Below, one piece after another: positions 14,149 to 22,588 of a stretch of DNA of 64,000 nt. Position 1 is the stretch's first letter; each line of letters opens with the position of its first letter. The DNA is from Amycolatopsis pretoriensis. Lineage in GTDB: Bacteria > Actinomycetota > Actinomycetes > Mycobacteriales > Pseudonocardiaceae. The notes below the pieces were generated by a model. That model was not told the DNA's origin and did not search any database. It saw only the letters and a program-made list of their open reading frames with translations. The position numbers and the translations under genes were made by a program. Location: the NCBI RefSeq assembly GCF_900107925.1, contig NZ_FNUJ01000007.1, positions 372,001 to 436,000 on the forward strand, written 5' to 3'.

Positions 14149-14192
14149 GGGCCCGTGACCTCCTTCTGAATCTGGTAGTTCGCATGGGGGAC

Positions 14193-14325
14193 GGGGTTCC
14201 CCGCCGTGGGGTGTGCTTCACGGCGGGGAACCCCTTTTCCAACCCCGGCACCCCCTGCGTGCCGTGGGCGGGCGTAGCCGGGCCTCTGCTCTCGGCGGGG
14301 GCAGCCCTACAGAGCCCGGCTACGC
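14193..14325. terminator. two strong consecutive stem-loops
   Basis: The first is a perfect 16-bp repeat, ggggttccccgccgtg (14193-14208) with cacggcggggaacccc (14219-14234), followed by TTTT on the plus strand. The second pairs gcgtagccgggcctctg (14272-14288) with cagagcccggctacgc (14310-14325) with one bulged base. They fill the gap between the minus genes at 14330 and 14148. For minus-strand transcripts the second hairpin follows the stop at 14330 directly; the T-run of the first suits a plus-strand transcript instead. Confidence 0.55.
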
Positions 14326-14329
14326 GTCT

Positions 14330-14767
14330 TCACTGGACCGCGTGGACTACGACGTCCAGTCGTTCGGGGCTATCAGTCGCTTCATCGGCGACCATGCCGA
14401 CGGCGATGCGGACCTTTCGCAGCTCACCGGCCGCGATCGGCGCTATCGCGATCCACGTGTGCATCCCAAGGAACACACCGTGGTACCGGCAGATGATCGG
14501 GACAACTACCCGCGGGTCGGGTGCTGGCGCCGATGCAGCGCGAAGCTTCCTGGTCCGGCTCTCGACTTCGAGCAGGACCGCGATGCCGAACAGGAACAGA
14601 AACGTCGTGCTCGCCGCCCCGATGGGGAGCCCAGTGGGGTGGGGGTTGGCCCACACGAGCCACGTCATCAGGACGCCGCCAAATGACACGGTCAGCAAGG
14701 ACCACATGGTGGCGCGAGAGAACACGGCGGTGAGTACGCGCCGACATGCCGCGCGCGCTCGGGACAT
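14330..14767 (-). CDS. two-pass membrane protein of the phage-like element
   Basis: About 145 residues; the ATG at 14767 overlaps the previous stop (TGATG), and a GTG three bases earlier is also possible. Two hydrophobic segments (MWSLLTVSFGGVLMTWLVWA and IGAASTTFLFLFGIAVLLEV) near the N terminus are followed by a basic loop and a soluble C-terminal part with ICRYHGVFLGMHTWIAIAP. Unrecognised; possibly an envelope or superinfection-related protein, judged by context only. Confidence 0.55.
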   Translation of the reverse strand: MSRARAACRRVLTAVFSRATMWSLLTVSFGGVLMTWLVWANPHPTGLPIGAASTTFLFLFGIAVLLEVESRTRKLRAASAPAPDPRVVVPIICRYHGVFLGMHTWIAIAPIAAGELRKVRIAVGMVADEATDSPERLDVVVHAVQ

Positions 14768-15138
14768 CACGCCGCCTCAGCTTCCTCGACGGCCGCGCGT
14801 TCGGCCAAGAACCGTTCCATGTTCCACGACCGCATGTCGTGGCGGGACATGGTCATGCCCACCAACAGATAGCCGTCGGGGTACTCGTAGGCGCGACGGA
14901 TGAGGTCGCGCGTGACGCTGCTGTACTCGTCGATCCGCTTGGTGCCGCACGACCGGCATTTCAGCTTCTTCAGCAACGTGAACGCTGACCCGGACGCCTT
15001 GCCGATGTAGTCCCGGTGGGTGGGGCGCATCGCGTGGCCGAACTCCCGGCACATCTGGAACTCAGGATGGTCGAGTACGTACGCCTCGACCATCGACATG
15101 ACGAACTCGTACGTAACGGCAGAGTCGTTGTAAGCCAA
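14767..15138 (-). CDS. zinc-finger-like phage protein
   Basis: A 123-residue protein with MCREFGHAMRP (C-x4-H) and, about 30 residues later, CRSCGT (C-x2-C), a spacing suited to one zinc site in a treble-clef or zinc-ribbon. Flanking helices are charged (TRDLIRRAYEYPDGYLL). Small proteins of this layout are frequent in actinophage genomes, generally without known function. It is coupled by TGATG to the two-pass membrane protein. Confidence 0.6.
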   Translation of the reverse strand: MAYNDSAVTYEFVMSMVEAYVLDHPEFQMCREFGHAMRPTHRDYIGKASGSAFTLLKKLKCRSCGTKRIDEYSSVTRDLIRRAYEYPDGYLLVGMTMSRHDMRSWNMERFLAERAAVEEAEAA

Positions 15139-15153
15139 CCTGATCTCGCCCCC

Positions 15154-15711
15154 TTACATCAATGTGTCCTGAGTGGACTTGGTCGCCTTCGCCCGTGGCT
15201 GCTTGCGCTTCGGCGGACTGTCCTTGTCACGTGCATCTCGCCACGCCGACCACTCTTCGAAGAGGGGACCCGTCCACCCCATCGTCTTTTTCCATGCGAC
15301 GTAGGCGTGATCTGGCACCCGGCCTCGGTCGCCGAGGCCCGGCCACCCGTTCACCAGCGCCCACGCGCGAGCGTCTTTCCGCATCAGCGTCCAGCGCTCA
15401 CGTTCACGGGTCGAGTGCACTTCGGGCGGCGTGAACCACTCGTGCGTGACCTCGCTTTGGTCTGCGACGACCGGCGGGGGGATAGGGGCCCGTATCACGG
15501 CCTGCCCCTTGTCGGCTTTCCGTGCGTGCGATGCCCACTCGGTCAGCACGGCTGTCAGTTCCTCAAGCCGCTCCGGGCCGAGGTCGATCACGTATTCCTG
15601 TCGCGCCGCGCGGGTGCCGGCCGCGCCGTTGACGCGGAAACCGAACTCAACCGACCCGACGGCGACGGTCTCTAGGTCGACGTCGTCGACGATGGTGATT
15701 CGTTGCGCCAT
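15154..15711 (-). CDS. divergent Lsr2-family nucleoid protein
   Basis: A 185-residue protein. It opens MAQRITIVDDVD, with FRVNG and EYVIDLGPERLEELTAVLTE in the place of the Lsr2 oligomerisation domain. A linker carries the proline-rich APIPPPVV and a C-terminal segment ARAWALVNGWPGLGDRGRVP, which matches the Lsr2 DNA-binding pattern (IREWARxNGxxVxxRGRIP). An insertion separates the two domains, making it longer than Lsr2 (about 112). The basic tail (SPPKRKQPRAKATK) may add DNA contact. It follows a more typical Lsr2 gene by 7 bp. Lsr2 silences AT-rich xenogeneic DNA; phage copies may interfere with or mimic host Lsr2. Confidence 0.7.
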   Translation of the reverse strand: MAQRITIVDDVDLETVAVGSVEFGFRVNGAAGTRAARQEYVIDLGPERLEELTAVLTEWASHARKADKGQAVIRAPIPPPVVADQSEVTHEWFTPPEVHSTRERERWTLMRKDARAWALVNGWPGLGDRGRVPDHAYVAWKKTMGWTGPLFEEWSAWRDARDKDSPPKRKQPRAKATKSTQDTLM

Positions 15712-15718
15712 GTGGCGT

Positions 15719-16138
15719 TCACGCCTTGGCGTTCACGCGGGTTCCACGGGCACGTCCGGTGGCCTTCGCCGGGGCCGACCGTTCCTTGACCTGGTCGGCG
15801 CGGTAGGCGGCGATCACTTCATTGGGGATGCGGCCCTGCGCGTTGACGTGGTGTCCGTTGGCTGCCGCCCATTCGCGGATGCGGGCCGATTCGCTCTGCG
15901 CCGCGAGCGGCACCGCGGCGCTGAGGTGGCGAGGCCGCTCGGCGACGCGGCGACGTACCGCACGGCCGCCGGTGCGGCGCGCACCTTCGACGTAGCGCGC
16001 CAGCTCTTCCCGCAGGTCGGCGGCGTGTTCGTCGTTGAGGTCGATGGTGTATTCGACGCCGTCGAGCATGAACTGAACGGTTTCGCTCGCCTCGGACCCG
16101 TCGAGGTCGTCGACCAACGTGATGTGCGCGTGCTGCAA
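15719..16138 (-). CDS. Lsr2-family nucleoid-associated protein
   Basis: A 139-residue protein with clear Lsr2 architecture. The N-terminal oligomerisation domain reads ITLVDDLDGSEASETVQFML then VEYTIDLNDEHAADLREELA. A basic linker contains RRTGGRAVRRR, and the DNA-binding domain ends with RIREWAAANGHHVNAQGRIP. The AT-hook-like RGR of Lsr2 is replaced by QGR in this copy. It is the first gene of a unit reading toward 14330. A phage-borne Lsr2 may help the element silence itself or compete with host Lsr2. Confidence 0.85.
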   Translation of the reverse strand: MQHAHITLVDDLDGSEASETVQFMLDGVEYTIDLNDEHAADLREELARYVEGARRTGGRAVRRRVAERPRHLSAAVPLAAQSESARIREWAAANGHHVNAQGRIPNEVIAAYRADQVKERSAPAKATGRARGTRVNAKA

Positions 16139-16498
16139 CGTGTGTGCTCCCGCCGTGATTTGAACGTGAGGGGAAAGGGCCTGCGCGGTCCGCGTGAAGG
16201 GGGTGCGGACTCGTCAACTGCCTTTCAATACGCGGTGACCGCGTGTTGCCTGGCAGTTAACACCCGAGGCCATGACCTCGCAACCAACCGGCCGGCTGGC
16301 GTCGGGGTGTTTCGGCGTCTTGTCCGTGTGCCAATTGACCACTGTGGACCGGGTCCGACTCGTCCCCCTGTGGCCGAATCCCCAGCAAGATCGTCATCTT
16401 TGGCATACCCGGCACTGTCCATAGTGGGCACACCGTGGGTGCGTCCGGTGCGCCGAACCGTCTCTTGATATGTCACTCAACCGGGCGACGGCAACCAC
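16139..16498. other. 360-bp region upstream of lsr2 with small hairpins; doubtful 83-residue reading frame
   Basis: No convincing gene is present. A minus-strand frame (16225-16476, GTG start, 83 residues) is Arg/Thr/Gly-rich and lacks a good ribosome site. Several hairpins are seen on the minus strand, including gtggtcaattggcac near 16328-16342, whose loop resembles a tRNA D loop, and GAGG-TCATGG-CCTC near 16265. The promoter of the Lsr2 operon must lie here. Confidence 0.3.
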
Positions 16499-16690
16499 TC
16501 AGGCGACGCGTTCCCCGCCGGCTTCGTGGGCGCGCTCCCACGCCTCGACGTCCGCGAGCCGGTATCGCACGTGGCGGCCGGCCCGGAAGTACTTCGGACC
16601 GGTCTGGTGACTGTTCCAGCGGTAGAGCGTCGGCACGGGGACGCCGAGCCGGTCGGACAGGTCGCGGATGCTCAGGTGCTTCGCAGGCAT
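16499..16690 (-). CDS. excisionase-like HTH protein
   Basis: About 63 residues from ATG 16690. The whole chain is a MerR/Xis-type winged HTH: LSIRDLSDRLGVPVPTLYRW, then GPKYFRAGRHVRYRLADVEAW. Proteins of this kind next to a tyrosine integrase normally act as recombination directionality factors and autoregulators. It is transcribed away from the integrase operon, from a 100-bp intergenic region that should contain both promoters. Confidence 0.75.
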   Translation of the reverse strand: MPAKHLSIRDLSDRLGVPVPTLYRWNSHQTGPKYFRAGRHVRYRLADVEAWERAHEAGGERVA

Positions 16691-16792
16691 CGTCAACACC
16701 TCTCAGTGGTGGTGATCATTTCGCAGTAGTTGCGACATTGGCACACCTAGTGGCACAGTCGTACTGCCAGACCACGACCGAAAGGTGGCAGG

Positions 16793-17386
16793 GTGCCCGA
16801 TCACCCACGTCCGTTGACGCGCGCAGACTTCACCTACGGCTACGCCGAGTTCGACGCCGGCGACACAGTCCGCATGGGTGGTGACCGACTGCTACCGCGG
16901 CGGATCACCGCGTACATCACCAGTGCTCCGGACCTTCCGGCCACCATGTTGACGATCGAAGCCCGGGACGGCGTCCCGGTGTGCACGGCCGTGACCGTGA
17001 CCGCCAAGGACGGCGGCCGCGAAGTCCGAGCGGTCGATCTTCGGGCGATCAAACTCGAAGACTGGATAGAGGCGATCGTTGCCGAAGTCGCACCCACGAT
17101 CGTCGCGTCCGACGACGACGGCCGCCCCATCATCGTGAGCCCGGCACCCGGCACCCCGGATGCACAGCGGCTCGCCGTTGCCGCCGTCCGGGCAGCCCGC
17201 CACGGCACCCGCAAGACGGTCACCGAAGACCACTTGCGCACCGTCGCCGAGGTCTACAACGCCGCCGACCCTCGGCGGGGGATTAAGACCGTGGAAGAGC
17301 GGTTCGGCACGTCGTACCGCACCGCCGCCCGGTGGATCGCCGCCGCGCGCGACAAGGGTTTCATTCCAGAAAGGGACGAGAAATGA
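16793..17386 (+). CDS. integrase-associated HTH protein
   Basis: A 197-residue protein from GTG 16793 with AAAGGTGG upstream. The N-terminal two-thirds is beta-rich with acidic loops. The C-terminal 60 residues hold a helix-turn-helix (LRTVAEVYNAADPRRGIKTV then FGTSYRTAARWIAAARDKGF), a pattern very often seen in the gene just before actinobacterial integrases. The stop overlaps the integrase start (ATGA), so the two are co-translated. It is likely a regulator of, or accessory to, integration. Confidence 0.65.
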   Translation: MPDHPRPLTRADFTYGYAEFDAGDTVRMGGDRLLPRRITAYITSAPDLPATMLTIEARDGVPVCTAVTVTAKDGGREVRAVDLRAIKLEDWIEAIVAEVAPTIVASDDDGRPIIVSPAPGTPDAQRLAVAAVRAARHGTRKTVTEDHLRTVAEVYNAADPRRGIKTVEERFGTSYRTAARWIAAARDKGFIPERDEK

Positions 17387-18582
17387 CAGTCGAAGATCGC
17401 TGGCATCACAGAGGCACACGCACGCGGACCAAGGACTACGGGCGCGGGAAGCGTTGGCGTGTGAGGAATCCCGGGTGCCCCACCCGCTCGTTCGCGAAGA
17501 AGAGCGACGCGGAAAAGCACGACACGGCCGTTAACGCCGACCTGCTGAAAGGGTTGCAGCCGTACGACGCAACCAAGGGTCTCATCCTGTTCCGGGACTA
17601 CGTGGAAAAGCATTGGCTGCCGAACCACCCCGGCACGCCCCGGACGATCGAGACGGTCAAGTCCCGGCTTAAGAACCACATCTATCCGCACTTCGGGGCC
17701 AAGCGCATGATCGATTGCCGACCGTCCTCGGTGAACGGATGGAAGGCGTACATGCGGAACAAGACGTCAGTGCGCGGCGGGAAACTCTCGGACGCAACGA
17801 TCCTCGCGTGCTGGATACACCTCGGTGGCATCTTTCGCGGGGCCAAGATCGACGGCGTGATCCCGGCACACCCGTACGACGAGGTAGAGCGCGTGGACGA
17901 CCCCCGCCGGGTGGAACCCCGATTGTTCGAGGACGAGACGGTCGACGGCATCCTGAGCGCCTTCCCCGACCGGTACCACGCGATCCCGCTGGTGTCCGCC
18001 ACGTGCGGTCACAGGCAGGGCGAGAGCTTCGCCGTCGCCGTCGAGGACATCGACTTTCTGCAACGGAAGATCACGATCCGTCACCAAGTGCAGCGCATCA
18101 ACGGGACGCTCACCCTGGTCCCGCCCAAGCGGGGGTCCGTGCGGACGGTGCCGCTTCCCGCGATGACGGCGGAAGCCCTTGCCGCGCATATTGCCCGGTA
18201 CGGCACCATGGCCGTCCGGTGCGAGTGCTGCAAGAAGTCGAACCGTCTCCTGTTCATCTCGGAGACCGGGAAGTTGATCAACCGTAGTCAGTTCAACGAG
18301 CGGGTCTGGCGGCCGGCTGTGATGGCGGCGGGTCTGGACCCCGCCGATGAGGACGAGACCGGGCAGCACTGCCTGCGGCACTACTACGTGTCGACGCTCA
18401 TCGACGGCCACACCAACCCCAAGGCGATCCAGCAGTACCTAGGCCACAAGAACATGAAGACGACCATGGACGTGTACGGCCACCTGTTCGAGCGGGCCCA
18501 CGGGCAGGCGGCGGACACCATCGACCGCGCGTTCGCTGGCCGGGCCCGCGCGTACCCTCCGCGTACCGGGACGGGGGCCTAG
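17383..18582 (+). CDS. int: tyrosine recombinase (integrase)
   Basis: A 399-residue protein. An N-terminal arm-binding-like domain (GKRWRVRNPGCPTRSFAKKS) and a SAM-like core-binding domain (about 65-165) lead to the catalytic domain. That domain shows Arg I in ATCGHRQGES, the H-x-x-R box HCLRHYYVSTL, and LGHKNMKTTMDVYGHLF with His and the nucleophilic Tyr. A C-x-C-C insert (RCECCKKS) near 285 is unusual. All catalytic residues are present, so it should be active. It reads outward to the right end of the element. The attachment site is expected just after the stop or in the gap to the helicase gene at 18690; no tRNA gene is there. Confidence 0.92.
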   Translation: MTVEDRWHHRGTRTRTKDYGRGKRWRVRNPGCPTRSFAKKSDAEKHDTAVNADLLKGLQPYDATKGLILFRDYVEKHWLPNHPGTPRTIETVKSRLKNHIYPHFGAKRMIDCRPSSVNGWKAYMRNKTSVRGGKLSDATILACWIHLGGIFRGAKIDGVIPAHPYDEVERVDDPRRVEPRLFEDETVDGILSAFPDRYHAIPLVSATCGHRQGESFAVAVEDIDFLQRKITIRHQVQRINGTLTLVPPKRGSVRTVPLPAMTAEALAAHIARYGTMAVRCECCKKSNRLLFISETGKLINRSQFNERVWRPAVMAAGLDPADEDETGQHCLRHYYVSTLIDGHTNPKAIQQYLGHKNMKTTMDVYGHLFERAHGQAADTIDRAFAGRARAYPPRTGTGA

Positions 18583-18689
18583 CGGTGCTCCCCGCAGGTC
18601 AGGGCCAGATTTCGCCTGAACCCGTCGTGAAAGGACCGTTCGCGCCGTCGGTCCCGAAACTGTCGGGGGTGTGTTCTAGCGTTGCCGTC

Positions 18690-21428
18690 GTGGAGTTCAG
18701 CGCAGACACCCGGGCCACCTACCTTCCCGCGGATCCCCCGCGGGACGGCGTGCTGGCCTTGTGGGGCGACGACGTGGCCGGCGGGACCACGATCGAGCTC
18801 GTGCTGCCCCGGGGCGCCAAGTTCGCGCGGACGAAGGTCGAGGCGGAGCTGGTGCCCCTCGAACGCGCCCTGCCCCGGCTGCTGTCGGTCGGGGAGGAGG
18901 CGAGCCCGGCGGTCGCGGCGTGGTCGGCGGCGGTCAACGCGGGGGTGAACCTCGTCGCACGCGGGCGGCTGCGTCCCGCGGTCTCCCCGGCGGGGGCGGC
19001 GGCGTGGCGGATCGGGCCGCTGGACGCGGCCGACGAGGAACTGCTGCGCGGGCTGGCCGGGGCGTTGCCACCGGAGGCGTACGCGCTGCCGCTGACCGGG
19101 CTGAAACGCATCCGCCTGCACTCGCCGGACTCCCTGGTCCGCGCCCTGTGGGACGCGACGGCCGACCTGCTGGCGCGCAGCCCGGCGGCCCCGGTCGGCG
19201 CGGGCGACCCGGCGTTCGCGGCGCGCGAACCGGCGCTGCTCGGCCCGGACGGCGCGGCGTGGCTGGCCGAGCTGGAGGCGCGTGAGCCGCGGGGTGTCCA
19301 GGTGCTGCTGCGGGTCGAGGGCCTGGACGACGAGTCGTTCGCCGGGGTGCTGGCGGTGCGGAGCATGGCGGAGCCGAGCCTGGTGGTGGAGGCGTCGACG
19401 CTGTGGGACGCGCCGGACGCGGTGCTGAGCCGGCTCGGCGACCAGGTGGAGACGCAGCTGCTGCTGGGCCTCCGCCGCGGCGCGCGGGCGTGGGCGCCGC
19501 TGGAGCGGGTGCTGGACCAGCCGGCCCCGTCCTCGCTGGAGCTGTCCGACGACGAGGTGGTCGACCTCCTCACCGACGGCGCCCGCGACCTGGGCGGCGC
19601 GGGCATCGAGGTGCTGTGGTCGAAGGGGCTGTTCGCGGGCGAGGTGAAGGCGAAGGCGAGCGCGACCCAGGCACCGGCGAGCGTGACGGAGGCGGAGTTC
19701 GCGCTGCGGAGCCTCCTGGAGTTCCGCTGGCAGCTGAGCCTGGGCGGCGAGCAGCTGACGCCATCCGAGGTGGCGGCGCTGGCGGAAGCGAAGCGGCCGT
19801 TGGTCCGGTTGCGCGGGCAGTGGGTGCGGGTGGACCCGCAGCTGCTGGCCCGCGTGCGAAGCCGTACGCGAAAGCTGGAGGCGGGCGAGGCGCTGGCGGC
19901 GGCGCTGACGGGCGAGCTGGAACTGGACGGCGAGCGGGTGGAGTTCACGGCCCCGCCGGTGCTGGGCGACTTGGTTTTCCGGATCCGGGACCGGGCGTCA
20001 AGCGAGGTGGCGCCACCGCCGGGGTTGCGGGCGACGCTGCGGCCGTACCAGCAGGCGGGGTTGGCGTGGCTGTCCACGATGACGGGGCTCGGGTTGGGCG
20101 CGTGCCTGGCCGACGACATGGGGCTGGGCAAGACGATCCAGCTGATCGCGCTCCACCTGCACCGGCGTGCGACAGCGCCGGGCCCCACCCTGGTCCTCTG
20201 CCCCACCTCCCTCCTCGGCAACTGGGAGCGCGAGTTCGCCCGGTTCGCCCCCGAAATCCCCGTCCGCCGGTTCCACGGTGGCAGCCGTCACCTCGACGAC
20301 CTCGCCCCCGACGAGGTCGTCCTCGCCACCTACGGCGTCCTCCGGCGCGACCGCGAAACGCTGTCCGAAGTGGACTGGGGCCTCGTCGCCGCCGACGAGG
20401 CCCAGCACGTCAAGAACCCCCTCTCCGCCACCGCCAAGGAACTCCGCAAGATCCCCGCCCGCGCCAAGGTCGCCCTCACCGGCACCCCGGTCGAAAACCG
20501 GCTCACCGAACTCTGGTCCATTGTGGACTGGACCACCCCCGGCCTCCTCGGTCCGCTCGACCGCTTCCGCCGCACGGTCGCGCGCCCGATCGAACGCGAC
20601 CGCGACAAGGCCGTCACCGAACGGCTCGCCGCCACCGTGCGGCCGTTCCTGTTGCGGCGGCGCAAGTCCGATCCGGACATCGCCCCGGAACTGCCGCCCA
20701 AGACCGAGACCGACCGGTTCGTGCCGCTCACCGCCGAGCAGACCACGCTCTACGAAGCCGTCGTGCGCGAAAACCTCGCCGAGATCCGCGAGACGCAGGG
20801 CATCAAGCGGCGCGGCCAGGTCCTGCAGCTGCTCACCGAGCTCAAGCAGATCTGCAACCACCCGGCCCAGTTCCTCAAGGAACCGCACGGCGCGCTCACC
20901 GGCCGCTCGGGCAAGCTCGCCGCGTTCGAAGAGCTCATCGACGTCATCCTCGACGAAGGCGAGAGCGTCCTCGTCTTCAGTCAGTACGTCCAGCTCTGCC
21001 GGCTGCTCGAACGCCGCCTCACCGAGCGCGGCATGCCGACCGAGCTGCTCTCCGGCGAAAGCTCGCCGGCGAAACGCCAGGACATGGTCGACCGGTTCCA
21101 GGCCGGCGAAATCCCCGTCTTCCTGCTCTCGCTCAAGGCGGGCGGCGTCGGGCTCAACCTGACCCGCGCGACCCACGTCATCCACTACGACCGCTGGTGG
21201 AACCCGGCCGTCGAAGACCAGGCGACCGACCGCGCCTACCGCATCGGGCAGGACCGGCCCGTCCAGGTCCACCGGCTCATCGCCGAGGGCACCCTGGAGG
21301 AGCGGATCGCGCAGGTGCTGGAAAAGAAGCGCGGGCTGGCGGAGTCGATCGTCGGCGCGGGGGAAGACTGGATCACCGAGCTCTCCGACGACGAGCTCGC
21401 CGACCTGGTCCGCCTCGGGAGCGGATGA
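18690..21428 (+). CDS. SNF2-family DEAD/DEAH-box helicase (HepA type)
   Basis: About 912 residues from GTG 18690, chosen because upstream codons are not domain-like. The N-terminal half (to about 440) is the bacterial SNF2-associated region (acidic, with EFRWQLSLGGEQLTPSEVAAL). The helicase core follows: ADDMGLGKTIQLIAL (Walker A), VLCPTSLLGNWERE, DEAQHVKNP (Walker B), ALTGTPVENRLTELWSI, VLVFSQY, SLKAGGVGLNLTRATHVIHY and RAYRIGQDRPVQVHRLIA (motif VI). It is a double-stranded DNA translocase of the Swi2/Snf2 superfamily. The SWIM-finger gene is coupled downstream, a common bacterial pair. Confidence 0.88.
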   Translation: MEFSADTRATYLPADPPRDGVLALWGDDVAGGTTIELVLPRGAKFARTKVEAELVPLERALPRLLSVGEEASPAVAAWSAAVNAGVNLVARGRLRPAVSPAGAAAWRIGPLDAADEELLRGLAGALPPEAYALPLTGLKRIRLHSPDSLVRALWDATADLLARSPAAPVGAGDPAFAAREPALLGPDGAAWLAELEAREPRGVQVLLRVEGLDDESFAGVLAVRSMAEPSLVVEASTLWDAPDAVLSRLGDQVETQLLLGLRRGARAWAPLERVLDQPAPSSLELSDDEVVDLLTDGARDLGGAGIEVLWSKGLFAGEVKAKASATQAPASVTEAEFALRSLLEFRWQLSLGGEQLTPSEVAALAEAKRPLVRLRGQWVRVDPQLLARVRSRTRKLEAGEALAAALTGELELDGERVEFTAPPVLGDLVFRIRDRASSEVAPPPGLRATLRPYQQAGLAWLSTMTGLGLGACLADDMGLGKTIQLIALHLHRRATAPGPTLVLCPTSLLGNWEREFARFAPEIPVRRFHGGSRHLDDLAPDEVVLATYGVLRRDRETLSEVDWGLVAADEAQHVKNPLSATAKELRKIPARAKVALTGTPVENRLTELWSIVDWTTPGLLGPLDRFRRTVARPIERDRDKAVTERLAATVRPFLLRRRKSDPDIAPELPPKTETDRFVPLTAEQTTLYEAVVRENLAEIRETQGIKRRGQVLQLLTELKQICNHPAQFLKEPHGALTGRSGKLAAFEELIDVILDEGESVLVFSQYVQLCRLLERRLTERGMPTELLSGESSPAKRQDMVDRFQAGEIPVFLLSLKAGGVGLNLTRATHVIHYDRWWNPAVEDQATDRAYRIGQDRPVQVHRLIAEGTLEERIAQVLEKKRGLAESIVGAGEDWITELSDDELADLVRLGSG

Positions 21429-22588
21429 TGCCCCCGAGGCGCAACTTCGGCACGACGTGGTGGGGCCGCGCCTGGGTCGACGCCCTGGAACAACGCGCCA
21501 AGCTCGACCCGAACCGGCTGCCGCGCGGGCGGACGTACGCGCGCAAGGGCACGGTCAGCGAGCTGCACTTCGGCGCCGGTGCGATGACGGCGCGGGTGCG
21601 CGGCAGCCGGCCGCAGCCGTACAAGGTGACCATCACCATGCGCACCTTCACCGACGGCGAGTGGGACACCCTGCTCGGCGTCGTCGGCACGCGGCTCGGC
21701 CACGCGGCCGCCCTGCTCGACGGCGAACTGCCGGCCGCGCTGGCCGAGCAGGCGCGCGAGGCGGGCGCCGACCTGCTGCCCGGCCCGGGCGACCTGCGGC
21801 CGCGGTGCTCGTGTCCGGACTCGGCGAACCCGTGCAAGCACGTCGCCGCGGTGTACTACCTGGTCGCCGACGAGGTGGACCGCGACCCGTTCACGCTGTT
21901 CCTGCTGCGCGGCCGCCCCCGCGCGGACGTCCTGGCCGAGCTGCGAGCCCGCCGCTCTCCGACGCGCGGCGAGAAGCCGAAGCTGCCGAAGCGCGTCGAC
22001 GAGGGCCTCACGCCCCGCGCGGCCTACGCCCGCCGCCCGGCCGCGATCCCCGCGTTGCCCCCGCCACCGCGAGTGGCCGGCCCACCCGCGGTCCTGGACC
22101 TGGACCCACCACCGAGCACCGGCTGGACGGCGGCGGCGCTCTCCGGCCTGGCGGCGGACGCGGCCTCGCTGGCCCGCGACCTTCTGCACACCGGCCCGAC
22201 GGCAACCCAGCTGACGTTCGAGGAAGACCTGGCCCGCCGGGCGGCGAGCCGCTCCGGCTCGGACTTCACCGCTCTGGCCACCGCCGCCGAGGTGCCGGCG
22301 CGAGAGCTGGTCCTCTGGGCGGAGGCGTGGCGCGAAGCCGGCCGCGCGGGCTTGGCGGTCGTGCGCGAGACGTGGCAACCGGGCCCGGGCCCGTTGGCCG
22401 AAGCACAGGCAGTCCTGGCCGACGCGGGTCTGCCGGGAAAGCCGAAGGTGTGGCGCAACCGCCTGACGCAGGGAGAGCTGCAGCTGCGCTACGGCCGCGA
22501 CGCCCGCTGGTACCGATTCGTCCGCGAGGGAACGGAGTGGCGCCTCGACGGCCCACCCTCGGCGAGCCCGGTGGACCTGGCCTACTGA
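21425..22588 (+). CDS. SWIM zinc-finger protein paired with SNF2 helicase
   Basis: A 387-residue protein; ATG 21425 overlaps the helicase stop (ATGA). The N terminus (NFGTTWWGRAWVDALEQ) and the finger CSCPDSANPCKHVAAVYY (C-x-C-x-n-C-x-H) define the bacterial SWIM family. The rest is Ala/Pro-rich with helical segments and a C-terminal WYRFVREGTEWRLDG strand. SWIM fingers bind nucleic acid or protein partners; co-translation with the helicase suggests a complex acting on DNA. The last three bases overlap the end of the convergent lipase gene. Confidence 0.85.
   Translation: MMPPRRNFGTTWWGRAWVDALEQRAKLDPNRLPRGRTYARKGTVSELHFGAGAMTARVRGSRPQPYKVTITMRTFTDGEWDTLLGVVGTRLGHAAALLDGELPAALAEQAREAGADLLPGPGDLRPRCSCPDSANPCKHVAAVYYLVADEVDRDPFTLFLLRGRPRADVLAELRARRSPTRGEKPKLPKRVDEGLTPRAAYARRPAAIPALPPPPRVAGPPAVLDLDPPPSTGWTAAALSGLAADAASLARDLLHTGPTATQLTFEEDLARRAASRSGSDFTALATAAEVPARELVLWAEAWREAGRAGLAVVRETWQPGPGPLAEAQAVLADAGLPGKPKVWRNRLTQGELQLRYGRDARWYRFVREGTEWRLDGPPSASPVDLAY

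Noticed and set aside
16320..16440. Possible third permuted tRNA: a T-loop-like ggattcggcc stretch precedes a D-loop-like gtggtcaattggcac on the minus strand, with 25 nt between, as in units A and B
   Set aside because: The acceptor strands do not pair, the T stem has mismatches and no CCA is present; at best a decayed copy.
19403..22588. Very long plus-strand frame covering most of the helicase gene in a second frame
   Set aside because: It is a GC-codon shadow (Arg/Gly/Pro/Ala-rich) over the SNF2 gene; only its last 387 codons (SWIM protein) are real.
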